Origin: Cavenderia fasciculata
Lineage: Eukaryota; Evosea; Eumycetozoa; Acytosteliales; Cavenderiaceae
DNA: 64,000 nt
Assembly (NCBI RefSeq): GCF_000203815.1
Contig: NW_004457729.1
Location: 3,782,674-3,846,673, forward strand
Direction of reading: 5' to 3'
Shown here: piece by piece, positions 11,292 through 23,714 of the stretch
Layout of the letters: each line of letters opens with the position of its first letter
Position numbering within the stretch: position 1 is the first letter of the stretch
Program-made: the position numbers and the translations under genes
The notes under the pieces: generated by a model
Databases searched by the model: none
The model's input: only the letters and a program-made list of their open reading frames with translations
Told to the model about the DNA's origin: nothing

Positions 11292-12105
11292 ATGGCACAA
11301 CCAGCAAACAAGGGATTCCAATCATATACTAGTCAAAAGATAGTAGTTATGGGTGGCGGCGCAGTAGGCAAGAGCGCACTTACCATCCAGTTTATTCAAA
11401 ATCATTTCATAGAGGAATACGATCCAACCATTGAAGATTCTTATAGAAGGTATAGTATATCACAATTTTATATCAATATTTTATACTCTATATTATACTA
11501 GTTGTAGTTTATAGACTAGTATGACGAATACTTGCTTGTTCATCATGATAAAGATTATCTGAAATCAAAAAAAATTGGAATTTGAAAAAAAAAAAACTTA
11601 TAATAATCAATTCTACTTTAGACAATGCCAAATTGATGATGTAACATATTTATTAGATATTTTGGATACAGCTGGACAAGATGATTATTCAGCAATGAGA
11701 GATCAATATATGAGAACTGGAATGGGATTTATTTTGGCCTACGATATTACTTGTCGAGCTACTTTTGAAGAGGTGAGCACATTTGTCGATCAGATTAAAC
11801 GTGTCAAGGATTGTGACTCTTTTCCAATGGTTTTGGTTGGTAACAAGTGTGACCTCGATCGTTCAAGAGAGGTTACCTATAGCGAAGGAAGAGAAATGGC
11901 AAAGGCATTGGGATGCCCATTTTTCGAAACATCAGCTAAGCGAAGATCAAATGTCGACGAAGCATTCTTTGAATTGGTACGAGAAATCAAAAAGGGTCTC
12001 CTCAATTTGAATCGTACCAATAGTAAACTCAACAAAAAGAATACTGTATCAAAATCAATTAAAAAGAGATTTACAAGTTTAATCATTTGTGGTTCATCTT
12101 CTTAA
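11292..12105 (+). CDS. Ras-family small GTPase with non-canonical C-terminus
   Basis: Two exons (11292-11449 and 11622-12105) join at a phase-2 intron to give 213 residues. All Ras signatures are present: P-loop GGGAVGKS, effector region [16 protein letters not shown] switch II, NKCD and ETSAK. The effector and switch sequences ([37 protein letters not shown]) are closest, by my recollection, to Dictyostelium RasB, so a RasB-like paralog is plausible; the N-terminal extension of about 15 residues before the core also fits a divergent paralog. Two things are unusual. The residue equivalent to human Ras Gly13 is Ala, and the protein ends CGSSS, so the only Cys near the end is five residues from the terminus rather than four and there is no proper CAAX box. 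The preceding Lys/Arg-rich stretch (KKRF) is retained. Ras proteins switch between GDP and GTP states to control chemotaxis, growth and endocytosis in these amoebae. Confidence 0.92.
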
Positions 12106-12575
12106 AAGAATAATATTCCAATAATAATAATCATTAATCAATAATAATAATAATAATAATATCATTTTTTTGTATATATATTTAAATACCAACCCTATCA
12201 AACAAAAACCACCTTCAAGAAGAATAACCCTAACCCAACATTATCGATTCCACTATCCAATAATAATAATAATAATAATAATTTACTCTTTTTTTTTTTT
12301 TTAAAACAAAAAATCAAAACACAACCGAATCATCATCCTTCCATCCTTTTTATGTAAATAATCCAAATCCAAATCATTCTCATTTAAATTGGTAAATCAT
12401 TCAAATTTGTTGAATGCAATAATATAATATAATATAATTATTAAAATTCATTTATCTTTAGATTTTAATCATTGTAATAAATAATAAAAACTACCATATA
12501 TACCTGCTATTTTAAAAAAACATGTTTACAATTTATTCTAGTTTGTTTTATTTATATTTATTTATTTACAATTAA
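12106..12575. other. Convergent intergenic region
   Basis: Gene-free A+T-rich spacer between the converging Ras and O-methyltransferase genes, with AAT trinucleotide runs. Presumably it holds both 3' ends; AATAAA-like signals are present but too common here to be diagnostic. Confidence 0.5.
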
Positions 12576-13824
12576 TTATAGGTTGGATACTTTTGAAAGT
12601 ATAATTTGACCAATTGAAAATCCAAATGTCTTTGATATAGTATTGACCTTTTCAACTTTAAAATCAGTTTGAATACATATCTTTTCATAATCACATCCAT
12701 CTCTTTCTTTTCCATCACAAATCATCATCATATCTAAAAAACAAAGTATTTAAATTAAAAAGTTGGTTAATGTATATAAATGTAATTTTTAAGAACATAC
12801 GCATATCATGCCAAACTGCCAATGATGTTTTTTCATTCTTTAAATTTCTTTCTGGTAGAATATCAAGAATGTATATCTTTCCATTTGGTTTAATTGATTT
12901 TGAAACAGTTTGTAGAATCTCAACAATCGATGATTCATTCCAATTATGTAAAACATTCTTGAAAATGTATAAATCAGCCTCTGGAACTGATTCAAAGAAA
13001 CTACCTGCAACATCTTTAAATCTTGAGTCTTGACATGTATTGGTTTTCTTTGTTTTAATAACTGCATCCAAATCAAAATTAATTCCATTTTTAATAATAT
13101 TATTTTTTTTTAATATTTCTTCAATCAACCTATTCACAAATTTAATTGGAAAAAAATAATAATATTAACAATTTAGAAACTTGATTCTTTTTTAATATAA
13201 AAAATAGTTTACATACCATCCTTCACCACCTCCACAATCAACGATTGTATCAAAATGAGAGAAATCACAATGAGAAAGAATAGGACCACCCATTTTTTTG
13301 GTAAATGTTGTCATTGATCGATCGAATATTTCTCTTTCTGTTGGTTCGTTTTCTAAAAGATCCCAATATGACTGATATCCAATTGATGATTGTAAATCTA
13401 ATTTACCGGTTTTGACAGTATCAACAATTGAATTCCATGCATTCATTTGACTTGAACCTCCCAACATTCTAATAACATCACGAATACTATCGTCCTTTAT
13501 GATCATTGAAAGTTGACTATGGGAAAACACACCACTCGACTCGACCATATCTACGTTGGTGTCTGGACTTTCACCGTCAACCTCTTTAAAAACACCAACA
13601 TTGGTGAGAGATCTCATCAATCGGTACAGTTTATCTTGATTGACATTCATTTGATTGGCCAATTGAGAAACATGAATCTTTCCATTGGGTGGAATAAATT
13701 TAGAGATATTTAATTCCGCTGCTGCATACAATACTTTACATTTTCTATATCCATTTACAATATCAAATATTGATTGAATTAGATTTTCTGGATTTATATT
13801 TGAATTGGGAATTGTAGTTTGCAT
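12576..13824 (-). CDS. O-methyltransferase family 2 (DIF/polyketide methyltransferase type)
   Basis: Three exons on the minus strand, 13824-13217, 13129-12801 and 12733-12576, join in phase to 364 residues. An N-terminal winged-helix dimerisation domain (ISQLANQ-type helix-turn-helix; about residues 5-100) is followed by the S-adenosylmethionine-binding fold with the motif VDCGGGEGW split by the first intron. It then has a KNVLHNWNE segment with the catalytic histidine, and the C-terminal MMMICDGKERD strand typical of dictyostelid Omt proteins. The family includes DmtA, which methylates the chlorinated polyketide DIF-1, and several paralogs of unknown substrate; this copy cannot be assigned to one of them. 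I start at the internal Met (13824) because it fits the family length; an in-frame ATG at 13866 would add 14 hydrophobic residues. No polyketide synthase is nearby. Confidence 0.88.
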
Positions 13825-15039
13825 TCTCTTTATGAAATGAAAAAAGAATAGAATGGGAATAGTCAATTAATATTTATATTTAATAAAAGATAATTTTTTA
13901 GTAGTTGGAAAATCTTGGAAATGGTTCAATCCAACATACATAGCACTAGTTTTAAAACTATTTAGATTTAGGAATCTTTGTGGTTTTTAAACTCTTGTTG
14001 AACAACGTCGACGTTTGGTTAAAAGAATCTAAGAGTTTACCGGAATAAGAGTTGAGGAAGTTGTGTGTTTTTTCAAGTAGATCCTTTTTTTTTAGTAATG
14101 GTTACTGTGGAAATACATAAAATAGAAAAAGATAAAGATTAATAGATTAAAAAAAAGTGAATGGTGAATTCACCATCTATGGTTGTTCCTTTCGTTCTAG
14201 GTTGTCAATAAATAACAACATACACTACACATAAACTGTACAAACAAAAAAGTTGTTTAAACTAAAAGAGATAATAAATTTTACCAATTAAAAAATGAAA
14301 ATGAAAACTTGTTCTTTGGTTGTCTTCAGTTTAAATAGTTTCCAAAATCTAATAGATCTGATGGTGGAGTGGATGGTTGCAACTGAAAGAAAGAAAACAA
14401 AAAAAACAAAAAAGTCCTTCTTCTCATTTTAATTGGAACTGGATTTCACTCATTTCATAAATAATTGGTTCAAAATTAGGGGATGATCATGCCAGTCTGA
14501 CCTCATTCTTTCCTATCAACCCCAACTAAACAAACATAGATGGAGAGAGATTAATTAAAATAATTCGATTCTTTGTGAAAAAGTCAATTTTGGTAGTGGG
14601 TACACATTCAGAGTGGTTTGTGGTGCGGGGTTATCATCATTATGATGATATGAACCAATACAAGAACAACAGCAAACAACATATACATATTGTCAAACGT
14701 ATCAACATTTGTTTGATCGATACGAAAAACATCCCATGGAAATATTTTAAGTGTGTATATACCAATGGTTGAAAAAATAGATAACTCGTTCTAAAAAAAA
14801 CTACAACAAAACCATACCATTTAGCAAAGTGTGGATGATGTTATTTACAATCATTTCCATTTCCATTTCTATTTATAAATTCAATTTCGAATTGAATAGG
14901 ATTCTATATACAAAAATACAATGTCATAATAGTATAGTGAGAGGGGGTGACAAGGATTGATTTAAATGAATATATTATTCTTCTTTTTTTTTTGATTGGC
15001 CAACAAATAATTGTAGGATGGAAATAAAAAATATTGTTT
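13825..15039. other. Intergenic region
   Basis: No gene recognised between the O-methyltransferase start and the Ras-like fragment. It is A+T-rich with A-runs and T-runs; the open frame at 14575-14772 has no ATG start and no recognisable pattern. Confidence 0.5.
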
Positions 15040-15117
15040 TTGATCCAATAATTATATATATATATTTATATAAGTAATCATGGCACAACCAGAAAAGAAA
15101 GGATTCCTATCATATAC
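15040..15117 (+). pseudogene. Duplicated 5' end of the Ras gene (fragment)
   Basis: From about 15040 the sequence resembles the leader of the Ras gene (TATATATATATTTAT... TAAGTAATC), then reads ATGGCACAACCAG at 15080 and continues with about 17 codons matching the Ras N-terminus (MAQPEKKGFLSYT against [13 protein letters not shown]) with a few substitutions. Similarity stops abruptly before the P-loop and the frame ends three to four codons later. It therefore looks like a copied promoter-proximal piece of the gene at 11292, inserted just beyond the 3' end of the ComC-type receptor. Confidence 0.8.
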
Positions 15118-15192
15118 TATTGGTTGGATCCAATTTTAATATATATTATATGTATATCATTTGTACAAATTAATTTATTTTATTTTTAATAT

Positions 15193-18100
15193 TTAAAAAT
15201 CATTTTGTTTCATTTCTTCGGAATTGGGTTCATCGGTATCAGTTCTTGTCTTCCACATGAATACAACACCATGACGAAGAGATATTTTGAAAAATGCTTT
15301 TCTTCTAAGTGCAAAGACTGCAATCAATATTGCTGAAGCTCCAACCAAACTAACTACAACTGAAACTGAAATAATAAGAATATCATTTGATGATGATTTA
15401 CACATTCCATCTTCTTGAATTAATATCTAAATAAATAAATAAAATTAAAATATTAATATTAATATTCTCTTTTCTTTTTTTTTTGTTTTTTGTTTTGATA
15501 TTTACAGAAAAATCAGGATCTAAAATACATTGATTTGGACAATAAGGTAAACCAATGCCAACATAAATATATGCTTCAGTTTGATTAATGACACGAGTTC
15601 TTGAAAAGGTACTTCTACCATCAGACAAGACACGATCGATGAATCTGGCATAGAGTACCTTTCCATCTCTCATGATGGTTATGTATTTGATAGTACTTTC
15701 TACCTGGTTGGCTACAATCTCTCCGCTACACTTGGAATCGGTCAGCGAGTAGGATTGGAGCATAATCTCGATACTGTTTGTTGACTTTAGGTATGGCCAT
15801 TGGTTGACGGTCGCCGTCATCTTGAGTGACCCTATATCCATTTCCAAAGGGACACCGGCAAATTCAAAACTGTCTTGTTGGGTGTACTCACGAATCGAGT
15901 AAGACACATTGGTAGAGACAGGGTTCAATCCGTCAAATTGATCGTAGAAATAGGTCCATTGTTTGTAGACGGGTTCGACCGAGCTGCTAAGCGTCCAGTT
16001 TGAAAAGGCAAACTCGCGTACCACCTTGTCGTCAATATCAACCTCTCGGATCCCGGCCACCCTGAATCCAAACTTGATCCCCTCTGACTCTATCTCTGAT
16101 CCATTGACACCGTGTGTAGAGTTGGAGGGAACGACACGGTCGCCGCAAATAGGACCAGTCCACCCGAAATAACACGAGCATCCGCCAACCGCACACACTC
16201 CATTGTCTGAGCAATAACATTGATCGTCACCTTCATACGAGAAGATGCCGAATCGATTCATAACCAATCCAGCCACTGTCAGACGCACGTCCTTGATGCC
16301 CGACCCCGGGGCAATTCTCGAAAAGATGGTAGTCGAGTTGATAAATTCAATGGGACACGACACACCGCCCACCGACAGCGCCACCACTGTAAAGTTCTCA
16401 CCAAATTGTCCAGAGATGGTAAAAGGCCCACCGGTACGAGGTGGCGATGTGATGGCAGTGATCGTTGGAAAGTAACGGATGAATGGGTAGTTGAACGACC
16501 CCTTTTGTCCGTCTCGCACAGTTGCAGTCACCAAATAATAGTTTTCTTCCATATTGGCAGTGTCTGGCAACTTGCACCGTATCAATAGAGTTGGCACGAT
16601 CACTTCGACCTGGCAGATACGCTGTCCCACCGTGATTTGAGCCGGCATCGTCAATCCCTGACCAGAAACCAAAAATACGTAGCCGTTGATGTCCGAGTCG
16701 AAATAAGTCGTTATAGAGTCAATCTTTGGTGGCAACAAACTAATCTGTACGGTCAAACTAGCATTGTTTAGGTCTAAAAAGTATACCTTTAAACTACCAC
16801 TATTAGTTGCATTGACCATTGCAGGAACACTTGATGAAATTTGGAATCTTTTGTTTGGTATCTTGAATTGGACGGCAGCATAGTTGACAAAGAGTGCTGG
16901 GTCGGGTAGAATGCGGTCAGGATAAAACCCTAAATCCTCACCATTGATTTCTATGATTCCAGCACCTGCAGTATACAATGCTGGCTTTGTAATCTTTAAC
17001 GTTGTACATGGTGGTATCACTCCATTGGATGGTTGGTAGTTTGTAAAGCTACTATTTGAAAACATCCCTGCTATTCTTGTATCTCTCAAATGACACGCAA
17101 AACAAGTAGGTAAAGTTCCATTGAAAGAATTACCATCCAATTTTACATACATTGAACAATATGAATTATCAATTGCTCCAATTAATTGGTTACCCCTTAA
17201 ATCTCTATAAAAATAGAAAATAAAAACAAAAGTCAGTAACATAATTCACATTTTTGATTGATAGATTGATTGATTTTTGTTATTACATACAATGTACTAA
17301 CAGATGAAGTTGAAGGGAAAACTGGTAATACTTTGTTGATTCGGTTCCTATTCAATGACAAGAGTTGAATGGATTTTGTGAGAAAGATGGGGAAGGGAAA
17401 GAGATCAGTCAATCCACAATTCTCACAAGTATAAAACTTTAGCTGTGAATGAATGGCAGTTGGATAAACATTGTTACCAAGTCTCTCACTATTTGTAATG
17501 ACAATTGATAACAAATCTGTACAATTTGAATAATTTGGTCTTGTTAAAACTGGATTAAAATTTACATTATTAAATACTCTTTTTAAAAATATATTAAAAA
17601 TAAAAAAAGAAAAGAGTTAATAACAAATTCAAAAGTAGTTATAAACATAAAACATACAAGGCAGTTGGTCTATACCAATTTTCAAACCTTGGGTAATCTA
17701 GCATTCTTTGGGATCCAGCTACATCGTTCATTCTTCTATTAAAGAAAAAATTGTATTAATTAAGATGTTCTATCTATATATCTTCTAAATAGTAGTCAAT
17801 CACTTATTATTGTTGTTGTTGATTTGTTGTTGTAACATACACAAGAGGTAAAGCTAAAGCTCTGGGTAATTCGAAAAATGAAAATGAAGATTGTTGGAAG
17901 TTTTCACCTATATAAATAGACAAATCTGTCAAATTTGGAAAATAGGACATATTTAATATAGCACTCATGGTTCCATAACTAAAAATACAGAGAGAAATAT
18001 ATATATTAGAATTAATATTAATGATCAGATGATAATCGGGGATGACATACAATCTAGTTAATCTCATATTAGCGGTTGTTGTGTAATAAACCTCTCTAAC

Positions 18101-19146
18101 TAGAGTTGGATCAGTCGTGTAGACCATAAGTTGATTCAAAACTGGGAAATTATCCAAGTTTACATTTCCCTCAATTGGATTATTCAATAAGGTTCTTTTA
18201 AAAAAAAAATGATATTATTAATATATTGGATGGAGAAATGGTGGTGGTGTTTATACACATACAATTGAGAGAATGAAGTAACATTACTTGCTTCAAATTT
18301 ACTAATATTACATCTATCACATCTAAAATAAAATTAATAATAATTTTGATTAGTTTAATTACAATTTAATAATGATCATTTGATTTGTTTTTTTCTTACA
18401 CTAAAATTGTAGTGGCTCTAAAAGCATCAAAGATATTTGGAATTAAATCTACATATACATTTGATAGTGTTCTGGTGGTTTTGTTGGTTGCAAAGATGAT
18501 ATAAAAGTTAAAGTTAGATTACTTTGGTAAATAATGAATGGTCCGAGGAATACATACAATTGAGTTAAATTGGTCAAAACGGTTACTGATAATGGTAAAT
18601 GAACCGTTCCACCTCCATCCAATGTTCTATATATTAAAATAATAAATAAATGGTTAGATCGATATAAATATATTATTGATTGATTGATTCATTTAACTTA
18701 CAAAAAGATAACAGTTGTAAAATCTTGTTTACATTGAATGATTGTTAAATTTGCTGTACAAAATGAAGTGTCGTCTGGGTATACCGATTGTAATGAAAAG
18801 GCTGTTCTAATATCAATCAATGCATTGACTTTTTGGATTAAATATATAGATATAAAAAAAAGGAAAGAAAAGGTATTATTAGCAAAAATATTTAGAAAAA
18901 AAATATTTCCTTTATTTCTTTGAGATTTCTCTAACCATCGTCACATGATGACTAATACTAACCTGTTTCAATTGGTAATTGATCTTGTTGTGCATTGCAA
19001 CCAATGATCAATAAAGTGTGTGAATAACAAATAAAAATTAACAAAGATATAAAAAAGTAATAGTAGTTGGGTGGTGTGGTCTTGCCGCCACCACCCCTAA
19101 TATTACTACTACTACACATTGTTGATATACTTTTAAGTTTGTTCAT
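15193..19146 (-). CDS. ComC-type LRR/IPT-TIG/EGF transmembrane receptor, paralog 1
   Basis: Eleven exons on the minus strand give 1030 residues: 19146-18963, 18828-18702, 18626-18558, 18471-18400, 18322-18263, 18194-18051, 17978-17841, 17735-17658, 17578-17291, 17204-15506, 15426-15193. After a signal peptide (hydrophobic segment ending CNAQ), the ectodomain begins with irregular leucine-rich repeats encoded by small exons that nearly all meet at phase-2 introns. One long exon follows with IPT/TIG-like beta domains, an EGF-like Cys cluster (about residues 712-740, CYCSDNGVC...CSC...GPIC) and a conserved beta-rich domain (KFGFRVAGIREV). A single transmembrane helix lies at about 968-991 and a short basic cytoplasmic tail of about 40 residues ends the protein. 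This is the architecture of the dictyostelid ComC/EGF-TIG cell-surface family, linked to cell-cell communication in development. The ligand is unknown. A paralog of 1031 residues lies at 50177-53881 on the other strand. Confidence 0.88.
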
Positions 19147-20177
19147 TCTATATGAATGGTGTATATATATATGTGTATATGTGTATGTGTATATGTATGT
19201 GTGTGGTATTTAAATGATCAGTACGGTTGTATAATTGACAATTGTAATGCTAAAGATATCTTTTTTAAAATTGTTTTATCCAAACAAACTAAAAGGATTT
19301 AAAAGTAGTTGTATATAAATATATGTCTTGTACTACTAGTACTAGAGTCGGAGGAGTAGTCGGAGAAATTAGCAGAAAAGGAATGAGGTGGAGGAGACAA
19401 GTGAGTTTAACTGGTAACCTCCCTAGAAAATGAAAACTACTTAATACTAGTAAACGACTATCGCAATTGTCAGAGAGAGAGTTTTTTTAGATAAAAGGGT
19501 GGCTGATGGTTTTTCGTGCAAGACGAGAGGGCACTTGCGCATCATACCATGCCCCAAACTGAATCGATGTTTTGGATTTTTCGGTTTTTCAAGGAAGAAA
19601 TGAAATCATGATCTTGTTGGGCATCACATGGAACGTATCTTTGCAGCTTCGATTCTAATACCAATTGACTTCCGCGGACAAGGAACTTGATCGTCATATA
19701 TTCGGAGCCATTGATGAGGTGGTTCGATCACTTTTTGAATCATCTTTTGAAATTTCGTTCTGGTTCCTGTCCAGCTCCGATCATCAATACAAAACAAAAA
19801 AGTAGAGAGTACTTACTTGCCAATTCAAGATTGAGTAAATTATTGAGAATCAACCAATGATGATGCTGATGTGTATTCAAGTAAATGAAAGGTAATCAAT
19901 TTATATTATTAGTTTAATAATTCAATTGATATGTTTAAATAAAATTCTAAAGATTATTGCACAAACTATTCATTTTACATTTCTTTCGCAAGTTTGTTGT
20001 TTGTTATTAATATTTTAATAAATAATTTAAATAATTTAGTATATTTTATTCGTTGAATTCTTCATGAAATAATTGGTGTGTATATATGTAAGTATTAATA
20101 CATAATAATATTTTAAAAGTACAATATTGTATTGGTGGTGGAGGATGGAAAGCTATATGTTTGTTTACCCGTCATTT
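19147..20177. other. Divergent/tail intergenic region
   Basis: No gene recognised. It contains TATATGTG repeats just upstream of the receptor start and a somewhat more complex, higher-G+C patch around 19490-19760 in which I find no credible open frame or RNA gene. Confidence 0.5.
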
Positions 20178-21071
20178 TTAAAGACGGTCACCACAACTTG
20201 AACAAAAAGAGGCAGAGGACGAAACGGGAACTTTAGTACCACATTTAGTACAAAATGATTTGCCGGAATGTCCTGTAGAGTGATAACTAGTTGATGGAGT
20301 GGTAGTTGTTACTTTGGTTGTCGTTGTTGTCGATCGGTAGACGGATGGTGAACTCTTGGTTGCACCTACAGTCGACGGACTGCTATGATCAGTTCCACTT
20401 GGTCCAAGTGTAGTTCCAGGTCTTTTATATCCATTATCATAGGATGAGGAATGGCCATGGCTACTACCACTAGTTGTAGTATGGTGACTATGAGGATGAG
20501 TCTTGTGACTAGAACTTGGACTATAACTAGAGGTACTAGTAGTCAAATGACCACTACTATGACTATGACTATGACCACTATGACTATGATGACCAGTACC
20601 ACCATGATTACAATGTTCATGTAAAACACAATGTTGTGATTCAGATTCCAATCTATCCATAAATTTAGTGAACCAGTTTCCACCCTTTTCTTTGTCTTGA
20701 TCTTTCTTTTCCTTTTTATCTTTTTTCTCTTTGTATTCTTTATGCTCTTTATGTTCTTTATGTACTTTGTATTCTTTGTGTGGTGGTGGTGGTGTAGTTG
20801 TGACAACTTTAGTGTCATGATGATAATGGTGATGAGATGTTGGAGTTGGGTTGTGATGAGGATCACCATTGATCTTTTGTGACTTGTGTAGGAATTCATT
20901 GTACTCTTTGTCAGATTTATGTTCTTGTTTCTTAAAGTCGGTGTGTGCGCCATGACCACCGTGGTGATGTTTCTTTGGTTTCTCATAGTTGCCCGATACA
21001 TTAACCGTCATGTATCCTCCGCTTGCACTATTTGCTCCAACTTCTGCTCCTGTACGACGAAAGTCTCCCAT
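20178..21071 (-). CDS. His/Ser/Lys-rich low-complexity protein with C-terminal zinc ribbon
   Basis: Single-exon 297-residue protein. Residues 30-110 are rich in His, Lys and Glu (HHHGGHG, KEHKEHKEYKEKK), and the central part is a His/Ser/Gly/Thr low-complexity region with many SHSHS-type repeats. The last 26 residues form a zinc ribbon with two CxxC knuckles (FCTKCGTK ... FCSSCGDRL). Such DZR-type ribbons occur at the ends of many unrelated proteins, so they do not fix the function. The His-rich tracts could bind metal. No signal peptide or membrane segment is seen. Function unknown. Confidence 0.75.
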   Translation of the reverse strand: MGDFRRTGAEVGANSASGGYMTVNVSGNYEKPKKHHHGGHGAHTDFKKQEHKSDKEYNEFLHKSQKINGDPHHNPTPTSHHHYHHDTKVVTTTPPPPHKEYKVHKEHKEHKEYKEKKDKKEKKDQDKEKGGNWFTKFMDRLESESQHCVLHEHCNHGGTGHHSHSGHSHSHSSGHLTTSTSSYSPSSSHKTHPHSHHTTTSGSSHGHSSSYDNGYKRPGTTLGPSGTDHSSPSTVGATKSSPSVYRSTTTTTKVTTTTPSTSYHSTGHSGKSFCTKCGTKVPVSSSASFCSSCGDRL

Positions 21072-23029
21072 TCTTATTTATATATATTTAGATTCTATTT
21101 ATATTATATAGACTATCCTCTTTCACTCTTTCTCTCTCGCGACAATAGTACAGTACTTTCACCAACAAACAAAAACAAAATAAATGTTGTGTTGGGATGG
21201 ATATTTATTCGAACATTCAGATTTGGATACCCCCAATATCGTTGATCATAAAAACTGCTCGATTCAGATCACATCCTCTCTGTAGATACACATAATACAC
21301 AAGTATTAATCAAATATAAATATATATAAGTATATTGATATATAAGTATTAATCAAATATATATATATATATTGATACTGCTGAACTGAATTCCGAGGGA
21401 TGAAAAGAAGAATATAATAATTTTTTTAATTACTTATTATCGGGGACATGTAAGGTGGGGCGAATGTCGAATCAAAAGCCAGATGACGCAAAAAGAGTAA
21501 AAAAATAAAAATTAATTACAATAAAATTATCTGTTCACATTTCGTGTTACTTACTTTAATTGAGGAGGGATCTTGTAGTTTATTTATCATTTTTATATAT
21601 TCAACAACAACAAGTTTAAACTCTAACTATTATCTATCTATTCAACTTTTATATATATAACTTATTTTCAATTCAAAGATCAATATTTCACTCTAACAGC
21701 AACAATAGAGAGAATCATTTTTCGATACGAGATAAGATTAGAACAAGAAGAAGAAGAAGAAGAGGAAAGAAAGACATAACTGTGTACTGTACATTATTAT
21801 TATTATTAAAGAGCCCCCCCCCCCCCCAATCTAGATTAAATTTTATAAATTGTAAGTTTCGTCAGACCAATCAAAATCTGTCAAATGTCCGACGATGCAA
21901 CATCAACACACACATTCCATGAAGACTCATGCATGGATGATAGTAATAACAATCAATCTTAATTTGTTGGGAGCCAACTTGAAATTCACGAAAATCTGGG
22001 GGTGCATGCAAAGGAAATGAGGTTATAATATAATATATATTATATTTTTACACATTTTTAATATTATTATTATTACGATTGATCACCTCATCCCATTGTC
22101 AACATGGTGCTATCAATTTTCATCTCCTCCTCTTGCTGAACAACAACAACCATTAGCGCAACAAACAATTATCTCTGACTTTTTGGGTGGGTATGTGTCG
22201 GACTTTTACAAGCCTTGCATAAATAGTCGTTAGTAGTACAACAAAAGAGAGAGAGAGATAGATATTTTCAAGACAATTGTAGACACACGAAATTTAAGAG
22301 GGAAAACAGAGTTATTCGGTGTAAAGACAGAACAATCCAACGAATAATAATTTATACTCATAAGATGGGTGGGCAGTGCGTAACATAAATTCCGACAGAT
22401 AGTTAAAATCTTGTTTGTTGCTCCACCCAAGGGTTTATCTTTTTTTTTTTAATTTTCAAGGTACCCCCCATGATGGCACTGTTGGGATCTATTTTCGAGT
22501 TTGGATCACTAACAATCGCAAGTCGGGGAACACACTGCAAAGATCACTTTCAAGCATCGGGCGTGTCCACCCTTCTCATTGTTTTGTCAACGGCTTTACA
22601 TTGGGAGGATTTTTCTTCACACAACACAGGCTTGCTCAATCTCACGAAAGATTCTTCTTCGTTGTCGCAGGTACACCTCTTGCTCTGCTCTTCACACAAA
22701 ACAATTGTTATTTTAAAACTTTTACTTATCTATCTATCTTTTATTTATTTCTATTTTAAACTCTATAAATTTATTTATAATTATTACAACTAATTTGACT
22801 GTCCTCAGATCTGTCTAATTAAGATTTGTTTTATTATTCATTTATTTAAGTATGTTCAAATCAATCAAACTATCAGTCAGATACATACACAACAAGCAAG
22901 CAACAAAAATACAGATAAAAGAGAGTTTGTGATGAAAAGTGTATACTTCACACATGGTCATTGTCATCAATGATAGAGAGAGAGAAGAAGAAGTTCTCAC
23001 TTTTGTATCACTCGATCGTTGTTTGTACA

Positions 23030-23064
<35 letters not shown>

Positions 23065-23714
23065 ATCCATCCCATCCATCCGATCAAAAAGAGTGTGAAC
23101 TTGTTTGTTTGTGTGTGTGATCTACTGCAGTTTCAAATGAAAATGGCAATAATAATAATAATAACAATAATAACAATAATAATAGTTTGAACGGATAGAA
23201 GATGGATGGGAGTTGTTGTTTTGAAAATCACATTAATGATTTACCATCCTATCAATCAATCACACATTTCCTAATATATACATATGAATAGTAATAGGAA
23301 TAATCATTAAATATATATATATTATATTATATTATATTATTACTATTATTCCCTCGCAAAATCATTATCTATATCTACATCATTTAATTTTTATATATTA
23401 TAGTATATAGTATTATTAGATAAATAGTATTTATATATTATATATTAATTAATTAAATTATAGTTGTTCCACTCTTTCCCTTTCCCGACGACACACTCAC
23501 TCAACTCTCAACCTTTATATTATATTTATTATATATTTTGAGAAACAAGACGAATTAAATAATTAATACTTATACCTATTTATTTGGCTATAGAGTTTTC
23601 AATTATTCAAACTACATAAAAAAACAACAACAAAAATAATACAATACAAAAAGAAAGAAATAAGAAATAGAAGAATAAGAACAATTTAAATATCTATATA
23701 TATATTATAAAAAA
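21072..23714. other. Long intergenic region with microsatellites
   Basis: No gene assigned over 2.6 kb. It holds a run of 14 C (21814-21827), which is striking in A+T-rich DNA, a CA repeat (about 23032-23060), ATA/TAT repeats (23300-23460), and one more complex patch at about 22430-22700. In that patch two forward frames stay open for roughly 300 bases. The final 250 bases are A+T-rich and carry oligo-T/A tracts before the NPC1 start. Confidence 0.5.

Noticed and set aside
22842-23190. Overlapping frames over the CA repeat
   Set aside because: Composed of microsatellite-encoded residues (His/Thr, Val/Cys) on both strands.
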